This document shows positions 24,185 to 33,275 of a stretch of 64,000 nucleotides of DNA, in pieces. Both the position numbers and the translations under genes were made by a program. The stretch comes from Streptomyces sp. NBRC 110035 (GTDB lineage: Bacteria > Actinomycetota > Actinomycetes > Streptomycetales > Streptomycetaceae), in contig NZ_BBNN01000027.1 of NCBI RefSeq assembly GCF_000829695.1, positions 290,417 through 354,416 on the forward strand, in the 5' to 3' direction. The notes under the pieces are model-generated. The model saw nothing but the letters and a program-made list of their open reading frames with translations, made no database searches and was not told where the DNA came from. The first letter of the stretch is position 1; every line of letters starts with the position of its first letter.

Positions 24185-26473
24185 ATGCCCCTTCCGGACC
24201 CCGGGCGGGAGGCCGAAGCCGCGGCGGCCATCGGCTTCGACCTCGACGCATGCCTCCAGGAGCCCATTCACCTGCTCGGCCGGATCCAGTCCCACGGCAC
24301 TCTGCTGGCGGTGGAGGCCGATACCGGCACCGTGGACACCGCGGCCCTGAACACCGGCGGCCTGCTGGGAATCGCGGCCGAGGAGCTGGTCGGGGGACCC
24401 GTCACGCGGGTGCTGTCCCCCCGGGACTGGGCCCAGGCCCTGGAGGTCGGCGCTCAGCACGAGGCGGCAAGCCTGGTTCTCCCCGTCTCCCTCGACGTGG
24501 CAGGCGCCCCCAGGACGTTCGACGTGACCGCCCACCGGCAGGGGCCCTTCGTCATCCTGGAGTGCGAGCCCCGCACCGTCGCGTTGTCGCATTTCGCGCC
24601 CTACTACCAGGGCGTCCGGCGGGCCCTGACCCGGCTCCGGTCGGCGACGACGGTAGCCGAGTGCTGCCAGGCGGCCACCCACGAGGTCCAGGCGCTGACC
24701 GGCTTCGACCGGGTGGTCGCCTACCGCTTCGAGGACGAGGACGGGCCCGGAGAGGTGGTCGCGGAGGTGCTCACCGACGGCCACGAGCCCTGGCTGGGGC
24801 TCTGGTTCCCCGCCAGTGACATCCCGCCCCAGGCGAGGCGGCTCTACCGCGACAACTGGATCCGGGTGATCGCCGACGTGGACGACACCAGTGTGGGCCT
24901 GCACCCCCCGCGGCGGGCCGGCTCCGACCTGCCGCTGGACCTGTCGAACTCCGTACTGCGCACCGTGTCCGACTTTCATCTGGAGTACCTGCGGAACCTC
25001 GGTGTGAAGTCGTCGATGTCGGTGAGTGTCCTTCGCGAGGGCAGGCTCTGGGGGCTGATCGCCTGTCACGGCGACGCCGCCGCCACGATTCCCCCGGAAC
25101 TGCGGGCGGCGTGCGAGTTCTTCGGCGTCGCCTTCTCGCTGCAACTCGCGGTCGTCGAGGAACGGGAGCAGGCCGAGGCGCTCCGCACCTCCCGTGAGCG
25201 CCTCGACCGGATCACCTCCCGGCTCACGTCCGATCCGGAGCACTCGCTCCTGGCAGGCGACGAAGCGCTCAGAACGCTGCTGGACGCCGATGGCGCGGCG
25301 CTCTGCCGCGGCGGCCGCAGCACCACCAGCGGGATGAGCGTGGCGCCCGCTCTGCTGGAGACCCTCCGGACACGCGCGGCGGGGTCGTCACCGGGCACCG
25401 TCTGGAGCACGGACCGCCTGTCCGAGGAAGCCGACCAGCCCGGCGGCGACATGACGGAGGGCGGTCCGGCGGGGGTCCTGATGGTGACGCTGAGCCGCGC
25501 GGGTGACTTCCTCGCCTGGTTCCGCAAGGCCCGCCCCGCCGCCCGCCAGTGGGCCACAGACCCTTCCCGCCCCGTCCTGGTCGGCCCGCGGGGCGAACGG
25601 CTCACCCCGCGCGGGTCGGGTGCGGTCTTCCGCGCGGCGGTACACGGACAGAGCCTGCCCTGGACGCCGGCCGACCGCGCCACCGCGCTGGAGCTCTGGC
25701 GCACGCTGACCGGTCTCGTCCTGCGCCACGAGGCCGAGCTGGCCTCGCTCAACGAACAGCTGCGCATCACCAACGCCGACCTCGACTCGTTCGCCCACGT
25801 GGCGGCCCACGACCTCAAGGAACCCCTGCGAGGCATCTCCAACGCCGTGACCTTCGTCATCGAGGACGCCGCGGCGGACCTCGACGCGACGACCGTCCGA
25901 CGGCTTCTCACCATGCGGCGACTGGCCGGCCGGATGGACGACCTGCTCGACTCGTTGATGCACTTCGCCCGGCTGGGCCGAGGCGGGCTGCACCTGACCC
26001 GTGTCCCACTGGGCCAGGTGCTGGACTCCGCACTCGACGTGGCCGGGGAACGTCTGGCCGAGGCCCACGTGCGGGTCGTCAGAGGAGACCTGCCCGAGGT
26101 GTACGCCGATGAGCACCGGCTCCACGAGGTCCTGGTCAACCTCCTGGTGAACGCCGCCAAGTACGCCGCCGATCAAGGAGACCGCACGGTCGAGGTCCTG
26201 GTCGACACACTCCGCCCGCCGGCGGGCGGGACCCCCCGGCAGGCCGTCGTGGTCCGCGACAACGGCATCGGTATCCCGGCCGACCAGCAGGGTGAGGTGT
26301 TCGAGCTGTTCCACAGACTGCACGGGCCGGACGAGCGCGGCGGAGGCGCCGGCGTGGGGCTCGCCATCGTCAAACGGATCGTCGAACGGCACGGCGGCGA
26401 GCTGTGGCTCGAAAGCGAACCCGGCCGCGGGTCCAGCTTCTGCTTCACGCTGGGTCAGGAAGGCGGCGACTGA
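24185..26473 (+). CDS. Bacteriophytochrome sensor histidine kinase
   Basis: Red/far-red light sensor kinase of 762 residues; ATG 24185 follows GGGAG at five bases. Order: PAS (~17-120), GAF (~140-320), PHY (~330-520), then dimerisation/H-box and HATPase (~525-762). The biliverdin-attachment Cys23 is present in ACLQEPIH, and the GAF core has FPASDIPPQARRLY and FHLEYLRNLGVKSSMSVSV. The PHY tongue motif reads PRGSGAVF. The phosphoacceptor His542 is in HDLKEP, with DNGIGIP and a glycine-rich GVGLAIVKRIV for ATP binding. The 3' end overlaps the opposing response regulator gene by 19 bases. No heme oxygenase gene is nearby, so chromophore would come from elsewhere. Confidence 0.92.
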   Translation: MPLPDPGREAEAAAAIGFDLDACLQEPIHLLGRIQSHGTLLAVEADTGTVDTAALNTGGLLGIAAEELVGGPVTRVLSPRDWAQALEVGAQHEAASLVLPVSLDVAGAPRTFDVTAHRQGPFVILECEPRTVALSHFAPYYQGVRRALTRLRSATTVAECCQAATHEVQALTGFDRVVAYRFEDEDGPGEVVAEVLTDGHEPWLGLWFPASDIPPQARRLYRDNWIRVIADVDDTSVGLHPPRRAGSDLPLDLSNSVLRTVSDFHLEYLRNLGVKSSMSVSVLREGRLWGLIACHGDAAATIPPELRAACEFFGVAFSLQLAVVEEREQAEALRTSRERLDRITSRLTSDPEHSLLAGDEALRTLLDADGAALCRGGRSTTSGMSVAPALLETLRTRAAGSSPGTVWSTDRLSEEADQPGGDMTEGGPAGVLMVTLSRAGDFLAWFRKARPAARQWATDPSRPVLVGPRGERLTPRGSGAVFRAAVHGQSLPWTPADRATALELWRTLTGLVLRHEAELASLNEQLRITNADLDSFAHVAAHDLKEPLRGISNAVTFVIEDAAADLDATTVRRLLTMRRLAGRMDDLLDSLMHFARLGRGGLHLTRVPLGQVLDSALDVAGERLAEAHVRVVRGDLPEVYADEHRLHEVLVNLLVNAAKYAADQGDRTVEVLVDTLRPPAGGTPRQAVVVRDNGIGIPADQQGEVFELFHRLHGPDERGGGAGVGLAIVKRIVERHGGELWLESEPGRGSSFCFTLGQEGGD

Positions 26474-26934
26474 GCGGAAGGACCCTCGCCCTCGCCCTCG
26501 CCCTCGCCCTTCGCCCTTCTCTGCCAGTAGTCCACGGCCCCCTTCAGAACGGTGCGGAAGAGCTCGAAGTTGATCGGCTTGTAGATGTAGCTGTCGGCCC
26601 CTGCCGCGTAGGTCGCGTCGACCTCGTCCGGCGCGGTGGACGAGGTGAAGACGACCACGGTCACGTCGTCCAGTTCGGGCATGGAGCGGATCGACCGGAG
26701 CACCGCGACCCCACCGAGACCGGGCATGTTCAGATCCAGGAGGACGAGCCCCGGTCGCCGGGCGGCTTCCAGCAACCGCTCGGCGACTCCGGCTCCCCTG
26801 TCCGTGAACAGCAGCGTCAGATCCGGATGGGTGCGACCGAGCGCCCGCCGGATCGCCTCGGCGTCCTCCGCCGAGTCCTCGACCACCCAGACGAGATCGT
26901 GATCGATCCCCGGATCCCCGGCCGGCCCGCTCAC
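26455..26934 (-). CDS. Single-domain response regulator
   Basis: CheY-like receiver of 159 residues without an output domain. The acidic pocket is E19-D20 in VVEDSAEDAEAI, the phosphoacceptor is Asp67 in LVLLDLNMPG, and Thr/Lys switch residues occur in VFTSS and YIYKPIN. The EDSxxDxxAI pattern resembles Rcp1-type partners of phytochrome kinases. The GTG start overlaps the stop of the SpoIIE-type gene (26931-26934). The C-terminus carries a GEGEGEGEG run encoded by a cctcgc hexamer repeat and extends into the phytochrome 3' end on the other strand. The adjacent phytochrome kinase is the likely phosphate donor. Confidence 0.88.
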   Translation of the reverse strand: MSGPAGDPGIDHDLVWVVEDSAEDAEAIRRALGRTHPDLTLLFTDRGAGVAERLLEAARRPGLVLLDLNMPGLGGVAVLRSIRSMPELDDVTVVVFTSSTAPDEVDATYAAGADSYIYKPINFELFRTVLKGAVDYWQRRAKGEGEGEGEGPSAQSPPS

Positions 26935-28703
26935 GCGGCCGTCTCCGCCTGTGCGACGAGCACGGCGATGTCGTCCGCACCCGTGGCCCGGAACTCCACG
27001 ACAGCCGCCGCCAGCCGTTCGGCGAACCCTTGGGCCTCACCGGATCCCTGCCGGGTCACCGCGTCCCGCAGGCAGGATTCGAAGAACGTTCCGTCAGCCG
27101 CTCTCGCCTCGGTCACCCCGTCGGTGAACAGCACCAGCGCGCCACCCGGCGCCACGTGCGCCGACCCGGATCCGTACTCGGTCTCCTCCAGCACACCCAG
27201 CAGATCGCCGTGGGCGGAGAGCTCCTCCAAGGCGCCGTCCTCGCGCCGCACCAGAGGCGCCGGATGCCCGGCATTCCAATACCGCAGGTGGAATCCCTTT
27301 CCGTCCGGCACCAGCACCGCCACGAGCGCTGTCACGAAGCGGGACGTGCCCTCCCTGACCAGGGCCTGGTTCAGCCGTCCCAGCGCGTGCTCGGGCGTGC
27401 TGCCGTCCTCGAGCAGGGTGCGCAGGGTGTGGCGGGCCAGACCGGTGAGTCCCGCGGCCTCCGCCCCGCGTCCGCAGACGTCACCGATGAGGAGCGTCAC
27501 ACCGCCCCGCGGCCCCGGGACGGCGTCGTAGAAGTCACCACCCACGTCGAGCGAGACGTCGCCCACTTCGTATGCCGAGCTCAGGACGAGCCCCGGGATC
27601 CGCGGCAGTTCTCTCGGCAGCAGATGCCGCTGGAGGAAGACCACGTGCCGGCGCCGCTGTTCGTACAGGGTGCTGGTGTCGATGGCCAACGCGGCCCGGT
27701 CGGCGAGATCGGCGAGGAACCGCGAGGGCACCTCGGTGATGTTCGCGCGGTGGTACAGGAAGGTCAGCGTGCCCAGGGCCCGCCCCCGGGCCTTGAGCGG
27801 GTTCACACTGAGCGCACGCACGGCCCGCCCCGCCCCGGACGAGGCGGGGCCGAAGGGCCCGCCTTCCAGCTCGTCGCCCTGCAGCACCAGCCCCTGCCCG
27901 CGGTCGACGACCTGCTGCAGTACGTCGGTGAGCCAGCGGTCCTCGGCCGCGACCGCACCGAGCCACTGCTGCTCGCCCGCGTCCATGTGCGAGTAGGCCA
28001 CGGCGGTCAGTCCGTCGGAAGGACGCAGATGCAGGACGCACCCCTCGGCGACAGCGGGAACAGCCGTCCGAGCCACCCGTTGCACGGTCCTCTCCACATC
28101 GAGGCTCGAGCCCATCTGCAGCGACGCCTCCGCCAGGAAGGCGTCACTCACCCCGCGCAGCTCGTCCTCGCGCCGCGCCATGATGCGCTGGTCGGAGACC
28201 ATGGTGACCTCGGCCACCTGCTTCAACCGGGCCCGCAGCGTCACGTCGACCGCGTCCCCGCCCGCGGTGCCGACCATGAACGACGCCCAGCCGCCCTGCC
28301 CCAGCGGTACGGCACACTCGGCCACGCTCCGGGCGCCCGCCGCCGCCAGGGCCTGGACGTGGGGCATGGCGCCGTCGAGCCCCGACACCTCGTGGACCGT
28401 GACGGTCGGTTGGCCGACCGGAGCCCCGGCCGCGGCAGCTTCACCGAAATTCTGTTCGAATTCAATGAACGACGGCGTCGGCTCCGCCAGGGTGGCACTG
28501 CGCAGATAGTGCAGCAGCCCCCCGCTCCAGCGGGTACCCACGACGGCCAGTACACCGGGCGTGCGGAGCAGCATGTCGTAGAGGAAAACCTCCAGCCCTC
28601 TCACGTCCTGCGCCGTGTCGGCGGCACGCCAGAGCTCATGCAGCCGGCCGGACCACCATCCGTCGTCCGCCTGAGGGGAAGCTCTGCCCTCGTGCTGCTC
28701 CAC
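26931..28703 (-). CDS. GAF-domain SpoIIE/PP2C-family protein phosphatase
   Basis: Ser/Thr phosphatase of 590 residues with sensory modules. The N-terminal ~200 residues are poorly classifiable, a GAF domain spans ~200-350 (SSLDVERTVQRVARTAVPAVAEGC), and the PP2C/SpoIIE catalytic domain spans ~360-590. Metal-binding motifs are present: VGGDFYDAV, LLIGDVCGRGAEAA, NAGHPAPLV, LFTDGVTEAR and ATGADDIAVLVA. Such proteins typically dephosphorylate anti-anti-sigma factors. The gene is co-transcribed with the response regulator through a GTGA overlap, so light input from the convergent phytochrome may end in phosphatase control (inference). The start is GTG 28703 with only a weak ribosome binding site. 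Confidence 0.87.
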   Translation of the reverse strand: MEQHEGRASPQADDGWWSGRLHELWRAADTAQDVRGLEVFLYDMLLRTPGVLAVVGTRWSGGLLHYLRSATLAEPTPSFIEFEQNFGEAAAAGAPVGQPTVTVHEVSGLDGAMPHVQALAAAGARSVAECAVPLGQGGWASFMVGTAGGDAVDVTLRARLKQVAEVTMVSDQRIMARREDELRGVSDAFLAEASLQMGSSLDVERTVQRVARTAVPAVAEGCVLHLRPSDGLTAVAYSHMDAGEQQWLGAVAAEDRWLTDVLQQVVDRGQGLVLQGDELEGGPFGPASSGAGRAVRALSVNPLKARGRALGTLTFLYHRANITEVPSRFLADLADRAALAIDTSTLYEQRRRHVVFLQRHLLPRELPRIPGLVLSSAYEVGDVSLDVGGDFYDAVPGPRGGVTLLIGDVCGRGAEAAGLTGLARHTLRTLLEDGSTPEHALGRLNQALVREGTSRFVTALVAVLVPDGKGFHLRYWNAGHPAPLVRREDGALEELSAHGDLLGVLEETEYGSGSAHVAPGGALVLFTDGVTEARAADGTFFESCLRDAVTRQGSGEAQGFAERLAAAVVEFRATGADDIAVLVAQAETAA

Positions 28704-29022
28704 CGCTGGTCCGCCGTTCCTGTCGCCGCCGTCGACTCGGCCCCCTCACGGGAAACGCTATGCCAGGCGGACGCCGACCGCCTCCAGACAGGGGCCCCGA
28801 GGAGCGCCGGTCGCCGGCCCCGCCGGGGCCATCGGCCGACGTGGTGCGCGGACGGTACGGCAGGGAGGCACGGCACATCCCCCGGTGATCTCCGTTCCCG
28901 GTGGGGGCGAGGGCCGGAGCTCCCCCCCCCTACGGCGGGACGCCGGTCGATCCGGTGGGCCCGCTGCCGTCGCGAGGTAATCGGGTACCGGTACGGGGCC
29001 GACGGGACCCATACTCGGTCAC
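28704..29022. other. Divergent promoter region, SpoIIE-type gene and hen1
   Basis: About 320 bases between divergent genes with no gene of its own. A run of nine C residues (28922-28930) is the only distinctive feature; no clear promoter consensus was seen. Confidence 0.4.
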
Positions 29023-30495
29023 GTGTTCCTGACGATCTCGACCACCGGCGACAAGACCAACCCTGCCACCGACATGGGCTTCCTCCTCCACAAGCACCCC
29101 GACAGCCCGTTCTCGGCCCCTCTGTCCTACGGCACCGCGCACGTCCTCTACCCCGAGGCGGACGCCGAGCGGTGCACGGCGGCACTGCTGCTGGAGGTGG
29201 ACGCGGTGGCACTGGTCCGGCGGGGCAAGGGCAAGGGGCACGGCGGCGCCCCCGACACCGCTCTCGCGCAGTACGTCAACGACCGCCCGTACGCGGCGTC
29301 CTCGCTGCTCGCCGTCGCGCTGAGCCGTGTCTTCTCCAGCGCGATGCGCGGCGTGTGCAAGGCCCGCCCGGAGCTGCCCGGACAGCCGCTGCCGCTGCGC
29401 GTCGAGGTGCCCGCGCTGCCCGCGCGCGGCGGCCCCGCCCTGGTCGGCCGGCTCTTCGAGCCGCTCGGCTGGACGGTCACGGCCGACCCGGTGGCCCTGG
29501 ACACCGAGTTCCCGGACTGGGGCGACTCGCGGTACGTACGCCTCGTCCTGGAGTCGGACACCCTCACCCTCGCCCAGGCCCTGCGCCACCTCTACGTCCT
29601 GCTCCCCGTCCTCGACGACGCCAAGCACTACTGGGTCTCCTCCGACGAGGTCGACAAGCTGCTGCGCGCCGGCGAGGGCTGGCTGCCCGGCCACCCGGAG
29701 CAGCAGCTGATCACCAGCCGCTACCTTGCCCGCCGCTGGTCACTGACCCGCCAGGCGCTGGAACGGCTCGAGCTGGTCCGGCTGGCCGAGACGGACGACA
29801 GCGACGTCGAGGAGATGGACAACGCCGTCGCGGCGGACACGGGGGACGAGGAGAAGCCGACCCCGCTCGCCGTGCGGCGCCGGGAGGCGATCGTCGCCGC
29901 CCTCGCTGCCTCCGGCGCCACCCGTGTGCTCGACCTCGGCTGCGGGCAGGGGCAGCTGGTGCAGGAGCTGCTGCGCCACCCGGCCTACTCCGAGATCGTC
30001 GGCGTCGACGTGTCCATGCGCGCGCTGACCATCGCCTCCCGGCGGCTCGGGCTGGACCGCATGGGGGAGCGCCAGGCGTCCCGGGTGAAGCTTCTCCAGG
30101 GCTCGCTGTCGTACACCGACAAGCGGCTCAAGGGGTACGACGCCGCCGTGCTCAGCGAGGTGATCGAACACCTCGACCTGCCGAGGCTGCCCGCCCTGGA
30201 GTACGCCGTGTTCGGCGCGGCCCGCCCCCGGACCGTCGTCGTGACCACTCCGAACGTCGAGTACAACGTCCGCTGGGAGAGCCTTCCGGCCGGTCACGCC
30301 CGGCACGGCGACCACCGCTTCGAGTGGACCCGCGAGGAGTTCCGCGCCTGGGCCGCGAAGGTCGCCGAACGGCACGGATACGACGTCGGGTTCGTGCCCG
30401 TGGGCCCGGACGACCCGGAGGTCGGCCCGCCCACCCAGATGGCCGTGTTCGTGACCGGGGAGACGAAGGACAGGAAGGAGGCGAAGGCGGCATGA
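29023..30495 (+). CDS. hen1: RNA 3'-terminal ribose 2'-O-methyltransferase Hen1
   Basis: RNA repair methyltransferase, 490 residues from GTG 29023. The N-terminal half (~1-240) is the Hen1-specific domain (MFLTISTTGDKTNPATDMGFLLHKHP, PYAASSLLAVALSRVFSSAM). The C-terminal half is an AdoMet methyltransferase, with motif I VLDLGCGQGQLVQELL at ~303-318, GVDVS, and the Mn-ligand region SEVIEHLDLPRL. Hen1 marks the 3' end of broken tRNA before ligation, preventing re-cleavage by ribotoxins. The stop overlaps the pnkp ATG, the standard bacterial Hen1-Pnkp RNA repair operon. Confidence 0.93.
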   Translation: MFLTISTTGDKTNPATDMGFLLHKHPDSPFSAPLSYGTAHVLYPEADAERCTAALLLEVDAVALVRRGKGKGHGGAPDTALAQYVNDRPYAASSLLAVALSRVFSSAMRGVCKARPELPGQPLPLRVEVPALPARGGPALVGRLFEPLGWTVTADPVALDTEFPDWGDSRYVRLVLESDTLTLAQALRHLYVLLPVLDDAKHYWVSSDEVDKLLRAGEGWLPGHPEQQLITSRYLARRWSLTRQALERLELVRLAETDDSDVEEMDNAVAADTGDEEKPTPLAVRRREAIVAALAASGATRVLDLGCGQGQLVQELLRHPAYSEIVGVDVSMRALTIASRRLGLDRMGERQASRVKLLQGSLSYTDKRLKGYDAAVLSEVIEHLDLPRLPALEYAVFGAARPRTVVVTTPNVEYNVRWESLPAGHARHGDHRFEWTREEFRAWAAKVAERHGYDVGFVPVGPDDPEVGPPTQMAVFVTGETKDRKEAKAA

Positions 30496-33110
30496 CCCGC
30501 GAGACCACCACCGGAGCCCGGACCAAAGTTCGGCCCGAGACCCACAGCGATGCCCCGCCCGGAGCCCGGCCCGCCGGGAACCGCGGCCGGGTCCTGCCCG
30601 TCACCGACCTCTCCCTCGTCGTACTCGTCGGCGCCTCCGGCTCGGGCAAGTCCACCTTCGCCCGGCGCCACTTCAAGCCCACCGAGGTCATCTCCTCCGA
30701 CTTCTGCCGCGGCCTGGTCGCCGACGACGAGAACGACCAGAGCGCCTCCAGGGACGCCTTCGACGTCCTGCACTACATCGCGGGCAAGCGGCTGGCGGCC
30801 GGCCGCCGCACCGTCGTCGACGCCACCAGCGTCCAGCAGGACGCCCGACGTCAACTGATCGATCTGGCACGGCAGTACGACGTCCTGCCGATAGCCGTCG
30901 TGCTCGACGTGCCCGAGGAGGTGTGCGCCGAGCGCAACGCGGCCCGCGCCGACCGCGCCGGCATGCCCCGCCGGGTCGTCCAGCGCCACACCCGCGAACT
31001 CCGGCGCTCCCTGAGGAGCCTGGAGCGCGAGGGCTTCCGCACGGTGCACGTCCTGCGCGGTGTCGACGAGGTCGAGAACGCCACCGTCGTCACCGAGAAG
31101 CGGTACAACGACCTCACCCACCTCACCGGGCCCTTCGACATCATCGGCGACGTCCACGGCTGCGCCGCCGAACTGGATTCCTTGCTCGGCGCGTTGGGCT
31201 ACACCGACGGCGTCCACCCCGAGGGCCGCACCGCGGTCTTCGTCGGCGACCTCGTCGACCGCGGCCCGGACAGCCCGGGCGTGCTGCGCCGGGTCATGTC
31301 CATGGTGAAGTCGGGCAGCGCGCTGTGCGTCCCCGGCAACCACGAGAACAAGTTCGGCCGGTACCTCAGGGGCCGCAAGGTCCAGCACACCCACGGCCTG
31401 GCCGAGACCATCGAGCAGATGGACCAGGAGAGCGAGGAATTCCGCGCCGAGGTGAGGGAGTTCGTCGACGGCCTGGTCAGCCACTACGTCCTCGACGGCG
31501 GCCGGCTCGTCGTCTGCCACGCCGGCCTGCCGGAGAAGTACCACGGCCGCACCTCCGGCCGGGTCCGCTCACACGCGCTGTACGGCGACACCACCGGCGA
31601 GACCGACGAGTTCGGCCTGCCGGTGCGCTACCCGTGGGCCGAGGACTACCGGGGCCGTGCCGCCGTCGTCCACGGCCACACCCCGGTCCCGGAGGCGACC
31701 TGGCTCAACAACACCATCTGCCTGGACACCGGCGCCGTCTTCGGCGGCAAGCTCACCGCGCTGCGCTGGCCGGAGCGGGAACTGGTCGACGTACCGGCCG
31801 AGCGGGTCTGGTACGAGCCGGTCCGCCCGCTGCGCACCGAGGCCCCCGGCGGACAGGACGGCCGCCCGCTGGACCTCGCCGACGTCCACGGCCGCCGGGC
31901 CGTCGAGACCCGGTACGCCGGCCGGGTGGCCGTACGCGAGGAGAACGCGGCCGCGGCCCTGGAGGTCATGAGCCGCTTCGCGATCGACCCGCGTCTGCTG
32001 CCGTACCTTCCGCCGACCATGGCCCCCACCGCCACCTCGCACCTGGACGGCTACCTGGAGCACCCGGCCGAGGCCTTCGCCCAGTACAAGGAGGACGGGG
32101 TCGGGCGCGTCGTGTGCGAGGAGAAGCACATGGGTTCACGCGCGGTCGCCCTGGTCTGCCGGGACGCGGACGCCGCCGCCCGGCACTTCGGGGTCGAGGG
32201 CGGCCCTGCCGGATCGCTCTACACCCGCACCGGCCGCCCGTTCTTCGGCGAGGCGGCGGTCACCGAGGAGATCCTCGGCCGGTTGCGCACGGCGATCACC
32301 GACGCCGGGCTGTGGGACACCCTCGAAACCGCATGGCTTTTGCTGGACGCCGAGTTGATGCCGTGGTCGCTGAAGGCGTCCGGGCTGCTGCGCTCGCAGT
32401 ACGCCGCCGTGGGTGCCGCCGGCGGCGCGGTGTTCCCGGGCGCCCTGGCGGCCCTGGAGAGCGCCGCCGCCCGCGGCGTCGAGGTGCGGGAGCTGCTGGA
32501 ACGCCAGCGGGAACGGGCCGGCGCGGTCGGCGCGTTCACGCAGGCGTACCGCCGCTACTGCTGGACCACCGACCAGCTGGACGGCGTACGCCTCGCCCCG
32601 TTCCAGATCCTCGCCGCCCAGGGGCGCAGCCTCGCCGGGCTGCCGCACGACGAGCAGCTCGCCCTGCTGGACCGCGTGGTCGAGCACGATCCCACGGGTC
32701 TGCTGCAGACCACCCGGCGCCTGTACGTCGACCCCGCCGACCCCGAGTCGGTGCGGGCGGGCGTCGACTGGTGGCTGGAGATGACCGGGCGCGGCGGCGA
32801 GGGCATGGTCGTCAAGCCGGTCGGGGCCCCGGCCCGCGACCCGAAGGGCCGCCTGGTGCAGCCCGGCATCAAGTGCCGGGGCCGCGAGTACCTGCGGATC
32901 GTCTACGGCCCCGAGTACACCCGCCCCGACAACCTGGCCAGGCTGCGCGGCCGTTCCCTCGGCCACAAGCGGTCCCTGGCGATCCGCGAGTACGCCCTCG
33001 GCCTGGAGGCCCTGGACCGCCTCGCCGACGGCGGACCCCTGTGGCGGGTCCACGAGGCCGTCTTCGGCGTCCTGGCGCTGGAGTCGGAGCCGGTCGACCC
33101 GCGGCTGTAG
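30492..33110 (+). CDS. pnkp: Polynucleotide kinase-phosphatase Pnkp
   Basis: Trifunctional RNA end-healing enzyme of 872 residues. The kinase domain (~40-200) has Walker A GASGSGKST (47-55) and the lid RxxxR region. The calcineurin-type phosphatase (~215-470) has GDVHGC (~219), GDLVDRGPDS (~250) and GNHENK (~282), plus HGHTP. The C-terminal nucleotidyltransferase (ligase-like) domain has the adenylated Lys in EEKHMGSRAV near residue 545 and GEGMVVKP (motif IV/V type). It forms a heterotetramer with Hen1 in characterised bacteria. The ATG overlaps the Hen1 stop, and a perfect hairpin follows. Confidence 0.93.
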   Translation: MTRETTTGARTKVRPETHSDAPPGARPAGNRGRVLPVTDLSLVVLVGASGSGKSTFARRHFKPTEVISSDFCRGLVADDENDQSASRDAFDVLHYIAGKRLAAGRRTVVDATSVQQDARRQLIDLARQYDVLPIAVVLDVPEEVCAERNAARADRAGMPRRVVQRHTRELRRSLRSLEREGFRTVHVLRGVDEVENATVVTEKRYNDLTHLTGPFDIIGDVHGCAAELDSLLGALGYTDGVHPEGRTAVFVGDLVDRGPDSPGVLRRVMSMVKSGSALCVPGNHENKFGRYLRGRKVQHTHGLAETIEQMDQESEEFRAEVREFVDGLVSHYVLDGGRLVVCHAGLPEKYHGRTSGRVRSHALYGDTTGETDEFGLPVRYPWAEDYRGRAAVVHGHTPVPEATWLNNTICLDTGAVFGGKLTALRWPERELVDVPAERVWYEPVRPLRTEAPGGQDGRPLDLADVHGRRAVETRYAGRVAVREENAAAALEVMSRFAIDPRLLPYLPPTMAPTATSHLDGYLEHPAEAFAQYKEDGVGRVVCEEKHMGSRAVALVCRDADAAARHFGVEGGPAGSLYTRTGRPFFGEAAVTEEILGRLRTAITDAGLWDTLETAWLLLDAELMPWSLKASGLLRSQYAAVGAAGGAVFPGALAALESAAARGVEVRELLERQRERAGAVGAFTQAYRRYCWTTDQLDGVRLAPFQILAAQGRSLAGLPHDEQLALLDRVVEHDPTGLLQTTRRLYVDPADPESVRAGVDWWLEMTGRGGEGMVVKPVGAPARDPKGRLVQPGIKCRGREYLRIVYGPEYTRPDNLARLRGRSLGHKRSLAIREYALGLEALDRLADGGPLWRVHEAVFGVLALESEPVDPRL

Positions 33111-33116
33111 GCCCTG

Positions 33117-33152
33117 GCGGACGCGGACGCGGACGCGGACACGGACGCGGAC
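33117..33152. repeat. Hexanucleotide tandem repeat (GCGGAC)6
   Basis: Six copies of gcggac, the fifth changed to acggac, begin six bases after the pnkp stop. Simple-sequence expansion in a 3' untranslated region. Confidence 0.8.
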
Positions 33153-33162
33153 GGCGACCCGG

Positions 33163-33194
33163 CCGGCCCGGGCGGGGAGATCCGCCCGGGCCGG
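33163..33194 (+). terminator. Perfect 13-bp hairpin after pnkp
   Basis: ccggcccgggcgg and ccgcccgggccgg pair perfectly around ggagat, between pnkp and arcA. Confidence 0.75.
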
Positions 33195-33275
33195 CGGCTG
33201 CCGTCCTGTCCCTCCCGCCGGTCCCGTCCCGTCCGCGGAGGGGTGAACGGCCCCTCCGGTGGTCAGGATGGAGAC

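Noticed and set aside
27030..30480. Long plus-strand open frame opposite the SpoIIE-type gene running into the hen1 region
   Set aside because: Antisense shadow of the SpoIIE-type phosphatase that happens to stay open into the pnkp frame; the real pnkp start is the ATG at 30492 overlapping hen1.
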